DNA from: an uncultured Algibacter sp.
GTDB lineage: Bacteria > Bacteroidota > Bacteroidia > Flavobacteriales > Flavobacteriaceae
Direction of reading: 5' to 3'
Length of the DNA: 64,000 nucleotides
Assembly: GCA_947499935.1 (NCBI GenBank)
Contig: CANMQH010000005.1
Span: forward strand, 1 to 64,000
A program made the position numbers and the translations under genes. Of the stretch, positions 42,343 to 50,236 are shown piece by piece. The notes under the pieces were generated by a model. That model was not told the origin of the DNA. It saw only the letters and a list, made by a program, of their open reading frames with translations, and ran no database searches. Every line of letters begins with the position of its first letter. The stretch's first letter is position 1.

Positions 42343-43047
42343 ATGGAGTCTATTGCATCGTACTTAAAAGACCACGGAAACATACTTATTCCTATAATAA
42401 TGTTTTCTGTGATTGGCTTAATTGCCATTGTTGCATTTTATTTTAGCGATAAAAAAATCATCATTAGAGCCTTTAAAAAAAGTAGAAAAAAATCCATAAA
42501 TAGTGTTAAAAATAACGAATATGTTAAAATAATAGGTAAAGCTAAACACGTGGGCGATTCATTAATTGCTCCTTTAAGCGGAAGGCCATGCGTATATTAT
42601 CATGTTATTGTAGAAGCTAAAGCCAATAAAAATTGGAAAAACATTATTAATGATGAAAAATTACAAGATTTTTTTATTGAAAGTAATTCTGAACTCGCTC
42701 TTATAAAAATAAATGATTTAGAAAATAAAATGAGACGTTTTTACATGGTCAAGGATTATAAAAAAAGTTCTGGTTTTAATAACGATACCACAGAAAAATT
42801 AGAATCTTATTTAAGGCTACACAATAAAAAAAGCATAGGGTTTTTAGGGTTTAACAAAACCATGCGTTACACCGAAAGCATTATAGCATTAAACGAACCC
42901 ATTGGCCTCAAAGGTCTTGCCCAATGGAAATCTATAAACACGCCTATAGATGGGTATTCATATTCTAAAATACTCACTTTAACAGGAACTAAAAAACAAA
43001 AACTTTTACTTACCGATGAGCCAAAAGCTCTAAGAGAATGGCTTTAA
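42343..43047 (+). CDS. GIDE/BAM-domain-like membrane protein, paralogue 1
   Basis: 234 aa, started at the ATG at 42343 (four bases after the previous stop). An alternative ATG at 42313 overlaps that gene by 26 nt. One N-terminal membrane helix (about 13-33) is followed by a soluble domain: VKIIGKAKHVGDSLIAPLSGRPCVYYHVIVE near 60-90, then TESIIALNEPIGLKGLAQW near 180. This resembles the BAM/GIDE domain of MUL1 ubiquitin ligases, without the RING finger. A paralogue follows at 43060. Confidence 0.65.
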   Translation: MESIASYLKDHGNILIPIIMFSVIGLIAIVAFYFSDKKIIIRAFKKSRKKSINSVKNNEYVKIIGKAKHVGDSLIAPLSGRPCVYYHVIVEAKANKNWKNIINDEKLQDFFIESNSELALIKINDLENKMRRFYMVKDYKKSSGFNNDTTEKLESYLRLHNKKSIGFLGFNKTMRYTESIIALNEPIGLKGLAQWKSINTPIDGYSYSKILTLTGTKKQKLLLTDEPKALREWL

Positions 43048-43059
43048 ACAAAAAATAAT

Positions 43060-43776
43060 TTGGAACAAAATATCCCAAGATTAGTATACTTTTTAGTACC
43101 AGCTCAAGAATTTAATAAAACAACATTTTTTTTTGTAATTCTAGCTATGGTTTTATTTTTCTATTTCATTCTGTTTTTCGCTAAATCTAGTGTCATTTTA
43201 AGAACCTTAAAAAAAGCAACCTTAAGACGTGTATTCAATGTAAAAAATAACGAATACGTTAAACTAACAGGTAATGCTAAACACATATACGAACCATTAG
43301 TAGCACCATTTAGCGGAAAACCTTGTGTTTACTATGCTATTGAAATTTCGTCACGAATAGGAAAAAAATCATATAAAATTTTAGATCAAGAAAAATTTCA
43401 AGACTTCTTTTTAGATGATGATGGACATATAGCTATAATTAAACCAACCTCATCATCTAATAAATCTCATGCTATACAAAATTTTAGAACTTCATCTAAT
43501 AAAGAACTCTCACAAAGAATTAAAGCATTTATGTCAGAAGTTTTTCCTGATCATGATATGGATAGTAAAGACTCAGAAAGCATGCTCTACTTTAGAGAAA
43601 ATATAATAGCTACAAACGATATGGTTGCTGTTATGGGCATTGCGCAATGGATAGAAATAAAAACACCTTTAGATGATGGCAAAGATTCTAAAAAATTAGA
43701 GATTACAGGAAACAAAGACCAATCTCTATTAATAACCAATGACCCAAAAGTAGCTGTTGGTTTTAAAACACTTTAG
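43060..43776 (+). CDS. GIDE/BAM-domain-like membrane protein, paralogue 2
   Basis: 238 aa from a TTG start at 43060, 12 nt after the first paralogue. It shares a helix near 22-42 and the segments KNNEYVKLTGNAKHIYEPLVAPFSGKPCVYYAIEI and RENIIATNDMVAVMGIAQWIEIKTP, which align one-to-one with paralogue 1. The repeat is a tandem duplication with strong divergence. It ends 3 nt from the convergent CBS gene. The domain type is inferred from the aPLSGkPCVYY motif and position beside a membrane helix. Confidence 0.65.
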   Translation: MEQNIPRLVYFLVPAQEFNKTTFFFVILAMVLFFYFILFFAKSSVILRTLKKATLRRVFNVKNNEYVKLTGNAKHIYEPLVAPFSGKPCVYYAIEISSRIGKKSYKILDQEKFQDFFLDDDGHIAIIKPTSSSNKSHAIQNFRTSSNKELSQRIKAFMSEVFPDHDMDSKDSESMLYFRENIIATNDMVAVMGIAQWIEIKTPLDDGKDSKKLEITGNKDQSLLITNDPKVAVGFKTL

Positions 43777-43779
43777 TTA

Positions 43780-44244
43780 TTATTTCCAGTTTTGTTGTTT
43801 TAACTCCATAGCAGCTTTTAAAACATCTTTTTGGCTAATTTGCCCAACAAGTTTACCCTCTTCAAGAATTGGGAAACGACGGCGTTTGGCTTGTAAAAAC
43901 TTATTTGCAGCATCAAAAATATTCATGTTACCATCTATGGTTTCTACGTTTTTCCCCATGTGTTTCTCAATCGTTTGGTCTTGCATAGGCATGTTGTAAT
44001 ATCTACTTTCGCTAATTTGCTTAATACAATCACCTTCAGAAATCACACCAATTAACTCATTCTTTTCATTAACCACGGGCCCACCAGAAATTCTATGTTT
44101 TATTAGTGTTTGCATCACACTTTCTATACTTTGATTGGGAGTAAATGTTATCAAATCTCTAGTCATGTAATCACTAACAGTTAAAGGTGCATCATCAACT
44201 GTGTTTTGTTGTCTTCTAGCCCCTTGAAAACTTTTTATTCCCAT
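43780..44244 (-). CDS. CBS-domain protein
   Basis: 154 aa with two CBS domains: YMTRDLITFTPNQSIESVMQTLIKHRISGGPVVNEKNELIGVISEGD near 25-73 and HMGKNVETIDGNMNIFDAANKFLQAKRRRFPILEEGKLVGQISQKDVL near 92-142. CBS pairs sense adenine nucleotides. There is no enzyme or channel domain, so it is a stand-alone module whose partner is not in the window. It is convergent with the BAM-like gene, with 3 nt between. Confidence 0.9.
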   Translation of the reverse strand: MGIKSFQGARRQQNTVDDAPLTVSDYMTRDLITFTPNQSIESVMQTLIKHRISGGPVVNEKNELIGVISEGDCIKQISESRYYNMPMQDQTIEKHMGKNVETIDGNMNIFDAANKFLQAKRRRFPILEEGKLVGQISQKDVLKAAMELKQQNWK

Positions 44245-44502
44245 AATATATAGATTTTAATTAATCTTAAATCTACTGATTTTTTTTCGTTTTTCCAAAA
44301 CATATATTTTTTTACACATTGAAAATCAATAGGTTTAAGCATAAAGTTAATTACTTTTTACTACAGATTTTTTTATTTTTTTGTTAATGATTAAAATTAT
44401 CCTTTCTCAAACTAAAACGCTTTATTATTAAATAATTAGCATTTTTTTAAGCTTTTAGATATTATTTTTTTATAGTTTTAACCCATTCAAAAAAATATTA
44501 AG

Positions 44503-45216
44503 ATGAAAAAAATAATAGGATTGCTTGTATTAGCATCTAGCTTTATGTTAAATGCGCAAACAAACCCAGAACTCTTAAAACATTATGAAGCTTATTACAA
44601 ACAAATGAAGCTACAAGGTGATGTACAAGGGATTATAAATGCAATGACACACCTAAATGTTTTATCTCCTTCGCAAGCCAGGAAAGACACCCTAGGCTAT
44701 ATTTATATGAGTGAAAACAAATATTTACAAGCCCTAAACACTTTAGGTATTGAAAAAAATAATACGGATTCTGATATTGCTACAGAGGTTAAAGCCATCT
44801 CATTAAAAGCTGTTAAGCAACCCAAATTGGCTCTAACATTTTTTGAAGAATTATTTAAACGAAGTCCCAATGCGCTTTTAGCTTACGAACTCGCCGAATT
44901 AAATATGCAACTTCAAAATTTAACCGAAGTAGATAAGCACATTGCTTACGGTATGACGAACTCTAAAGATGATATGAAAAAAGCATTTTATGAGACCCAG
45001 AAACCGTATGAAGTGTCTTTAAAAGCTGCATTTACATATCTAAACGCGATATCTATTTATACTAAAGACAAAAAAGCTAATCTTGATGCTGCTATAGAAA
45101 TTTTAGAAAATTCATTAAAAATAGCACCAAATTTTAACTTAGCGACAATAGCCAAGAACGAATTGCAAAGACAAAAACAAAATGCATTAAAACCAGATTC
45201 TAAAGCAAAAAATTAA
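44503..45216 (+). CDS. secreted helical-repeat (TPR-like) protein
   Basis: 237 aa with a signal peptide (residues 1-18, MLNAQ). The rest is helical, with TPR-like pairs (GYIYMSENKYLQALNTLGI, KAISLKAVKQPKLALTFFEELFKRSPNALLAYELAELNMQL, ANLDAAIEILENSLKIAPNFNLA). A scaffolding role in the periplasm is likely. No family is recognised. It is preceded by a 258-bp AT-rich region and is convergent with a lipoprotein gene. Confidence 0.65.
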   Translation: MKKIIGLLVLASSFMLNAQTNPELLKHYEAYYKQMKLQGDVQGIINAMTHLNVLSPSQARKDTLGYIYMSENKYLQALNTLGIEKNNTDSDIATEVKAISLKAVKQPKLALTFFEELFKRSPNALLAYELAELNMQLQNLTEVDKHIAYGMTNSKDDMKKAFYETQKPYEVSLKAAFTYLNAISIYTKDKKANLDAAIEILENSLKIAPNFNLATIAKNELQRQKQNALKPDSKAKN

Positions 45217-45277
45217 TACCTGTATTAGTTTTAATAACTTTTTACTACAAGAACAATGCGTTAAAGTAAAGTTATAT

Positions 45278-45796
45278 TTAAGGCTTTTGTATTGAGCGGG
45301 TATCAAACTCTATCTTTTTATTCATTTGAAGATTAAGATTAGAAAATGACACAAAAAACGATTTAATAGCATTTAAAAGCTCTTTTTTACTCGTAGAAGC
45401 TAAGTTAGATAAACTCTCAAGTTCTCTATATTTTGTTTCTAAAACTAAAATTCTTGCTGTAATTGATGAAGCGTTTACAGTAGTAGGTATATTGTTTTTA
45501 AATTCTTTTATTAGTAATGCTGTTTCTGTTTTATTATCATTAAAAAAACTTAAATCGGCTTTTTTAATATTAATAATAACATCTTGCAATTGTTTATATT
45601 CTGCCCAATCTTGGATGGCTTTTTCTGTTTTAGTATCTAAGGCATATTCAATATACTTAATTTTAGAGACATCCTTTTCGGTAATAATATTATCCTTGGT
45701 TTTTTGGGTATCAACTTCCAAAGTATTTTCTGCTGTTTTTTTACAGGAAACACCCAGAACTAATATACTTGTTACTAACAAAAAAATATAACGCAT
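45278..45796 (-). CDS. lipoprotein of unknown function
   Basis: 172 aa. A lipobox (LGVSC, Cys near 18) ends the signal peptide, then a helical mature part with long amphipathic segments (KTEKAIQDWAEYKQLQDVIINIKKADLSFF, ARILVLETKYRELESLSNLA, KKELLNAIKSFFVSFSNLNLQMNKKIEF). A coiled-coil or helical bundle in the envelope is likely. No homologous family is recognised. It is convergent with the TPR-like gene, and upstream lies an imperfect inverted repeat at 45919-45982. Confidence 0.6.
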   Translation of the reverse strand: MRYIFLLVTSILVLGVSCKKTAENTLEVDTQKTKDNIITEKDVSKIKYIEYALDTKTEKAIQDWAEYKQLQDVIINIKKADLSFFNDNKTETALLIKEFKNNIPTTVNASSITARILVLETKYRELESLSNLASTSKKELLNAIKSFFVSFSNLNLQMNKKIEFDTRSIQKP

Positions 45797-45918
45797 GGTC
45801 TTTGTTTATAATGCTAATCACAAAAATAGGATAATAGTTTGTTTTATCTAACAAAGTTTTAGAAGTCCTTTAAACTTTTTGAATGATAATAGGAATCAGA
45901 TATTTTTAGTTAGTAAAA

Positions 45919-45982
45919 AGGTTTTTTGAGCTGCTTAGCATCGCTATGGCTAGAAAAAAGATAAAAAATAGTTAAAAAACCT
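45919..45982. repeat. inverted repeat with internal hairpin
   Basis: Outer arms AGGTTTTTT (45919-45927) and AAAAAACCT (45974-45982) are perfect. A second hairpin inside uses TAGCAT and ATGGCTA around a CGCT loop, with one bulge. It is intergenic, between divergent lipoprotein and threonine dehydrogenase genes. It may be a small repeat element or an RNA structure; no T-tract favours a terminator. Confidence 0.35.
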
Positions 45983-46042
45983 CCTATTACTGAATCAATA
46001 AAAAATAATAGTTAAAATAAATTATTATCATCAAAATCTTAT

Positions 46043-46050
46043 TATTTTTG
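46043..46050 (+). promoter_or_regulatory. -7 box before the threonine dehydrogenase gene
   Basis: TATTTTTG matches TAnnTTTG exactly, 26 nt before the ATG at 46077. No clear -33 TTG is seen. Confidence 0.4.
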
Positions 46051-46076
46051 AATTTTCAATAAAGTTATAGTTTTAA

Positions 46077-47048
46077 ATGGGTTCAAAAATATTGATTATT
46101 GGCGCAAGTGGCCAAATAGGTTCGGAATTAACATATAAGCTTAGAGACTTATATGGTCGTGATAATGTTATTGCAAGTGATATTAGCGATAACAATGTAG
46201 ATTTGGTAAATTCGGGTATTTTTGAATTTGTTGATGCCAAAGATTATGAAAGTATTAAATCGTGCGTTGAAAAGTATTCTATAGACACCATTTACTTAAT
46301 GGCTGCTATGCTTAGTGCTACTGGCGAAAAACACCCTATGGCTGCATGGGATTTAAATATGTCGTCTCTTTTTCATGTTTTAAACTTAGCTAAAGACAAG
46401 TTTATAGAAAAAGTTTTCTGGCCTTCTAGTATTGCTGTTTTTGGCACTACCACGCCCGCACTTTACACCCCACAATATACCGTTATGGAACCATCTACCG
46501 TATATGGTATTACAAAACAAGTTGGAGAACGTTGGTGTGAATATTACCATAAAAATTATGGCGTTGATGTACGTAGTTTACGTTACCCTGGTATTATTAG
46601 CTGGAAAACAAAACCAGGCGGTGGCACTACAGACTATGCTGTAGAAATTTATCATGAAGCTGTAACCAAAAAATTCTATTCTTGTTTTTTAAAACCCGAT
46701 ACAGAATTACCTATGATGTTTATGGATGATGCCATAAAAGCTACTACAGATATTATGAACGCACACCCTAATACTATAAAAATACGATCATCTTATAACC
46801 TTTCTGCCGTAAGTTTTACACCAAGAGAACTTGCCGATTCTATAAAAAAGCACATCCCAGATTTTGAAATTGAATATAAACCAGACTATAGGCAAGATAT
46901 TGCCAATAGCTGGCCTAAAAGTATTAACGACTCTTTTGCTAGAGAACAATGGGGTTGGAAACATAATTTTAAACTAGACGATATTACCAAAGAAATGATT
47001 TTCCAGTTAGACCAAAAGTATAATGATGCCAAAATACCATCTAATTAA
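46077..47048 (+). CDS. L-threonine 3-dehydrogenase, SDR type
   Basis: 323 aa. The NAD motif ILIIGASGQIGSELTYKL is at the N-terminus. The active-site Tyr and Lys are in STVYGITKQVGERWCEYY near 140-158, with PSSIAVFG near 118 and the substrate segment LRYPGIISWKTKPGGGTTDYAVEIYHEA near 165-195. This segment is typical of SDR-type threonine dehydrogenases, as in Flavobacterium, rather than other nucleotide-sugar epimerases. The product, 2-amino-3-ketobutyrate, would go to glycine and acetyl-CoA. No kbl ligase gene is in the window. The gene stands alone. Confidence 0.88.
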   Translation: MGSKILIIGASGQIGSELTYKLRDLYGRDNVIASDISDNNVDLVNSGIFEFVDAKDYESIKSCVEKYSIDTIYLMAAMLSATGEKHPMAAWDLNMSSLFHVLNLAKDKFIEKVFWPSSIAVFGTTTPALYTPQYTVMEPSTVYGITKQVGERWCEYYHKNYGVDVRSLRYPGIISWKTKPGGGTTDYAVEIYHEAVTKKFYSCFLKPDTELPMMFMDDAIKATTDIMNAHPNTIKIRSSYNLSAVSFTPRELADSIKKHIPDFEIEYKPDYRQDIANSWPKSINDSFAREQWGWKHNFKLDDITKEMIFQLDQKYNDAKIPSN

Positions 47049-47185
47049 ATAGTTTAAGCGTTTATTATGCTGATTATACCAACTTAAATTTAACAATTTA
47101 CAAGTCTCTGCAAGACCGCTACAAACATTTTAATTATTAATATGCTTTATTTGTATATTTGGACAACCCTAAATCCTTAATTATT

Positions 47186-47776
47186 ATGCTGCAAAACTTT
47201 TGGTTTAACGTAGAGTATGGTATTAATCATGTTTTAGATATAAATGCTTATGACCATGTGCTATTTCTTATCGTATTAACCGTTCCTTACATCTTTAAAG
47301 ATTGGAAACGCGTTTTTCTTCTAGTATCGATGTTTACACTTGGGCACACACTATCGCTTGTTTTAGCGGCCTATAATATTGTTAGTGTAAACGCCAAGGT
47401 TATAGAGTTTTTAATTCCAATAACAATATTAGTTGTAGCCCTTTTTAATGTGTTTACTTCTGGTAAAGGCGCCCAAAAAGAAAAAGTTGGTGTCTTGTTT
47501 TTATCTACATTGTTTTTTGGCTTAATACATGGCTTGGGCTTTGCACGAGAATTTCAAATATTGGTTAGCGCTAATGACAATAAATTTTTACTTTTATTTG
47601 AATTTGCCCTTGGTATAGAATTAGCACAAATAATTATTGTATTTATCGTACTATTTTTGGGCTACGTGGTGCAAACCATTTTTAGATTTACAAAGCGCGA
47701 CTGGATTATGGTAATTTCTGCTATTGTAGTTGGGTTGGTTATTCCTATGATTTTGCATAGCGATTTTTTATCTTAA
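47186..47776 (+). CDS. HupE/UreJ family membrane protein
   Basis: 196 aa from the ATG at 47186. An upstream TTG at 47159 would add 9 residues and is less likely. About six membrane helices carry conserved polar motifs GINHVLDINAYDHVLFL near 10, FTLGHTLSLVLA near 50 and GLIHGLGFAREFQI near 115. HupE/UreJ proteins are implicated in nickel or cobalt entry for hydrogenase or urease, but neither enzyme is in the window, so the metal role is unproven. A repeat element follows. Confidence 0.85.
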   Translation: MLQNFWFNVEYGINHVLDINAYDHVLFLIVLTVPYIFKDWKRVFLLVSMFTLGHTLSLVLAAYNIVSVNAKVIEFLIPITILVVALFNVFTSGKGAQKEKVGVLFLSTLFFGLIHGLGFAREFQILVSANDNKFLLLFEFALGIELAQIIIVFIVLFLGYVVQTIFRFTKRDWIMVISAIVVGLVIPMILHSDFLS

Positions 47777-47916
47777 ATTGCGTCAAAAACAATATGCTCT
47801 AATGTAAATGGGTGTTAAACAAAAACTTTCGTAAAACTTTAACGAACTAGCATTGCAATTAAAATACTAACAAAGTATATTCGTTGCACTATATATTAAA
47901 ATAATATTGCTGTTTT

Positions 47917-48040
47917 GCGTTAAGGATTGTAATGAAAATCCTTTTGCTTTTTCTGCAAAAGATTGTAATGTAAAGCCTGACCCGAATTGCTATTGGTTTT
48001 ATTGATGAAACTAAAATTTTAAATGAGGGTAACGCCATAA
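47917..48040 (+). repeat. modular intergenic repeat, copy B
   Basis: Opens GCGTTA then GGATTGTAATGAAAATCC, which can form a GGATT/AATCC hairpin. Next come AAAGATTGTAATGTAAAGC, GACCCGA, GCTATTGGTTTT, and GGGTAACGCC. All blocks match copy A (31831-31985, opposite strand), but GCTATTGG lies between the two halves of the last module here and before it in A. Intergenic, upstream of the dCMP deaminase gene. Confidence 0.75.
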
Positions 48041-48055
48041 TTATAAATTTATATA

Positions 48056-48487
48056 ATGCCACAAAACAAACAATTAAAGTACGATAAGGCGTATTTAAGA
48101 ATAGCTAAAGAATGGGGAAAACTATCTTATTGTAAACGTAGACAAGTTGGCGCGCTTATTGTTAAGGATAGAATGATTATTTCTGATGGTTATAATGGCA
48201 CACCTTCTGGGTTTGAGAATTTTTGCGAAGATGATGAGGGTTACACCAAATGGTATGTATTACATGCAGAGGCTAATGCTATTTTAAAAGTGGCATCTTC
48301 TACCCAATCTTGTAAAGGAGCAACTTTATATATTACGATGTCTCCCTGTAAAGAGTGTAGTAAGTTAATACACCAAGCGGGTATCGTTAAAGTCGTTTAT
48401 CATGAGGCTTACAAAGATGATTCTGGATTAAAATTCTTGAAAAAAGCGGGAATAGACTTAAAACAAATAAAAGAATTAAAAGCATAA
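48056..48487 (+). CDS. dCMP deaminase (ComEB type)
   Basis: 143 aa zinc enzyme. The active-site motifs are H70-A-E72 (HAEANAI) and PC98-KE-C101. Conserved GALIVKDRMIISDGYNGTPSG precedes these. The enzyme converts dCMP to dUMP for dTTP synthesis. Its TAA overlaps the next ATG by 1 nt (TAATG), tying it to the protease gene. A repeat element ends 15 nt before the ATG, leaving little room for a promoter. Confidence 0.9.
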   Translation: MPQNKQLKYDKAYLRIAKEWGKLSYCKRRQVGALIVKDRMIISDGYNGTPSGFENFCEDDEGYTKWYVLHAEANAILKVASSTQSCKGATLYITMSPCKECSKLIHQAGIVKVVYHEAYKDDSGLKFLKKAGIDLKQIKELKA

Positions 48488-50112
48488 TGTCGTTTCAAAA
48501 AAAATATCTACCATTAATTTTAGGCATTGCTATTGCTGCGGGTATATTTATTGGTGGGAATTTAGATTTTAATGACACATCCTCTGATAGACTTTTTACA
48601 AAAAACAGTAAAAAAGATAAACTCAATAGACTTATTGATTATATAGAGTATGATTATGTTGACGATATAAATACAGACAGTATTGTAGATGTAACAGTAA
48701 ATGGAATTTTAGGAAACCTAGACCCACATTCGGTTTACATACCAAAAGAAGACATGCAACGTGTTACCGAAGAGATGAAAGGTGATTTTGTTGGTATTGG
48801 TATTAGTTTTTACACCTATAAAGATACTATTGCTGTTATTAGAGCTATAGAAAATGGACCTAGTGCAAAAGCAGGTATTAGAGGAGGCGACCGCATAATC
48901 ATGGCAAATGGCGACTCGTTATATGGCAAACGTTTAAAAGACGGAGAGATTATAAAAAAACTTAAAGGCGAAATAAACTCTAAGGTTGAGCTCAAAGTAT
49001 ATAGAAGAGGAGAGCCTAAACTTCTAGATTTTACTATAAAACGAGGAAAAATACCCATTAAGAGTGTAAACGCATCTTATATGCTAACAAAAAAGTTAGG
49101 CTATATAAAAGTAAACAGATTTGCAGAATCTACTTATAAAGAATTTAAATCGGGGCTAGAAAAATTAATAGCTCTAGGTGCTACGGAGATTGCATTAGAT
49201 TTGCGAAACAATCCTGGAGGTTTTTTAGGTATTGCAGAACACATTGTGGATGAGTTTCTAGAAGATGACAAACTCATTTTATTTACTAAAAATAAAAGTG
49301 GAAATATAGAAAAAAGCTTCGCTACTAGCGAGGGTGATTTTGAAAATGGTAAAGTTTATGTACTTATAGACGAAAATTCGGCTTCGGCCAGTGAGATTGT
49401 GGCTGGTGCAATACAAGATAATGATAAAGGTGTTATTGTTGGGCGTCGCTCTTATGGTAAAGGGCTTGTGCAACGCGAAATGGACTTAGGCGATGGTAGC
49501 GCGGTACGCTTAACGGTATCTAGATATTATACCCCAACAGGACGCTCTATACAAAGACCATATGCAAAAGGCAATACAGATTATTATGATGAGTATTTTG
49601 AACGCTTAGATAGTGGTGAGCTTTTAGACCCAGAAAAAATACAAGTTGATGATTCTTTAAAATTTACGACCCCTGGAGGCAAAACCGTATACGGCGGTGG
49701 CGGTATTATTCCCGATGTATTTGTGCCCATAGATAATAGTATGCAAAACGAAACCCTCTCCTTTTTACAACGACGTGGCTTTTTTGGAAATTTTGTGTTT
49801 GAAGAATTAGAAAAAGACAGGCACCTTTATGATAATATCCCAAGGCAAGAGTTTATAGACGCCTTTAAAGTGGGAGACGATTTGGTGTTTGCTTTTCAAG
49901 ATTATTTAAATCTAAGAACCGACTCTAAAGTTACCTTTGTGGCTTATCATGAAGAAGTAAAACAATATATTAAAGCCACATTAGCCGATCAACTTTTTGG
50001 GACTGGTGCTTTTGAAGAAGTTTTTAACCAGCGCGACATTATGATTGATGAGGTTATAAAATTGAGTGATAATGAGACGCTTGAAGAGCAAGAGGAATCT
50101 ACTTCGAAATAA
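48487..50112 (+). CDS. C-terminal processing peptidase, S41 family
   Basis: 541 aa. An N-terminal hydrophobic segment (about 8-22) may be a signal anchor. A PDZ domain is near 88-165 (GIGISF, RAIENGPSAKAGIRGGDRI). The protease core has ALDLRNNPGG near 235, the serine motif ENSASASEIVAGA (S298-S302) and the lysine region GRRSYGKGLVQ near 318-328. The family cleaves C-termini in the periplasm. The 1-nt overlap with dCMP deaminase is typical in Flavobacteria but functionally unexplained. Confidence 0.92.
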   Translation: MSFQKKYLPLILGIAIAAGIFIGGNLDFNDTSSDRLFTKNSKKDKLNRLIDYIEYDYVDDINTDSIVDVTVNGILGNLDPHSVYIPKEDMQRVTEEMKGDFVGIGISFYTYKDTIAVIRAIENGPSAKAGIRGGDRIIMANGDSLYGKRLKDGEIIKKLKGEINSKVELKVYRRGEPKLLDFTIKRGKIPIKSVNASYMLTKKLGYIKVNRFAESTYKEFKSGLEKLIALGATEIALDLRNNPGGFLGIAEHIVDEFLEDDKLILFTKNKSGNIEKSFATSEGDFENGKVYVLIDENSASASEIVAGAIQDNDKGVIVGRRSYGKGLVQREMDLGDGSAVRLTVSRYYTPTGRSIQRPYAKGNTDYYDEYFERLDSGELLDPEKIQVDDSLKFTTPGGKTVYGGGGIIPDVFVPIDNSMQNETLSFLQRRGFFGNFVFEELEKDRHLYDNIPRQEFIDAFKVGDDLVFAFQDYLNLRTDSKVTFVAYHEEVKQYIKATLADQLFGTGAFEEVFNQRDIMIDEVIKLSDNETLEEQEESTSK

Positions 50113-50140
50113 TATAAATTACAAGAAAACATTACAAAAC

Positions 50141-50178
50141 AATAAAGCTGAACAATGATATCATTATTCAGCTTTATT
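50141..50178. terminator. 38-nt hairpin between the protease and T9SS genes
   Basis: AATAAAGCTGAA (50141-50152) and TTCAGCTTTATT (50167-50178) are exact inverted copies, and AATGAT/ATCATT pair inside, leaving only two unpaired bases. It lies between convergent genes and probably ends both. Confidence 0.75.
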
Positions 50179-50236
50179 TAATAAGTTTAATTCTTTATAA
50201 CCTGTACAGTTCTTTAAAACGAGATCATTTAAATAC

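Noticed and set aside
47186-47776. Urease or hydrogenase cluster around the HupE/UreJ gene
   Set aside because: Neighbouring genes are a threonine dehydrogenase and a dCMP deaminase; no enzyme subunits are present.
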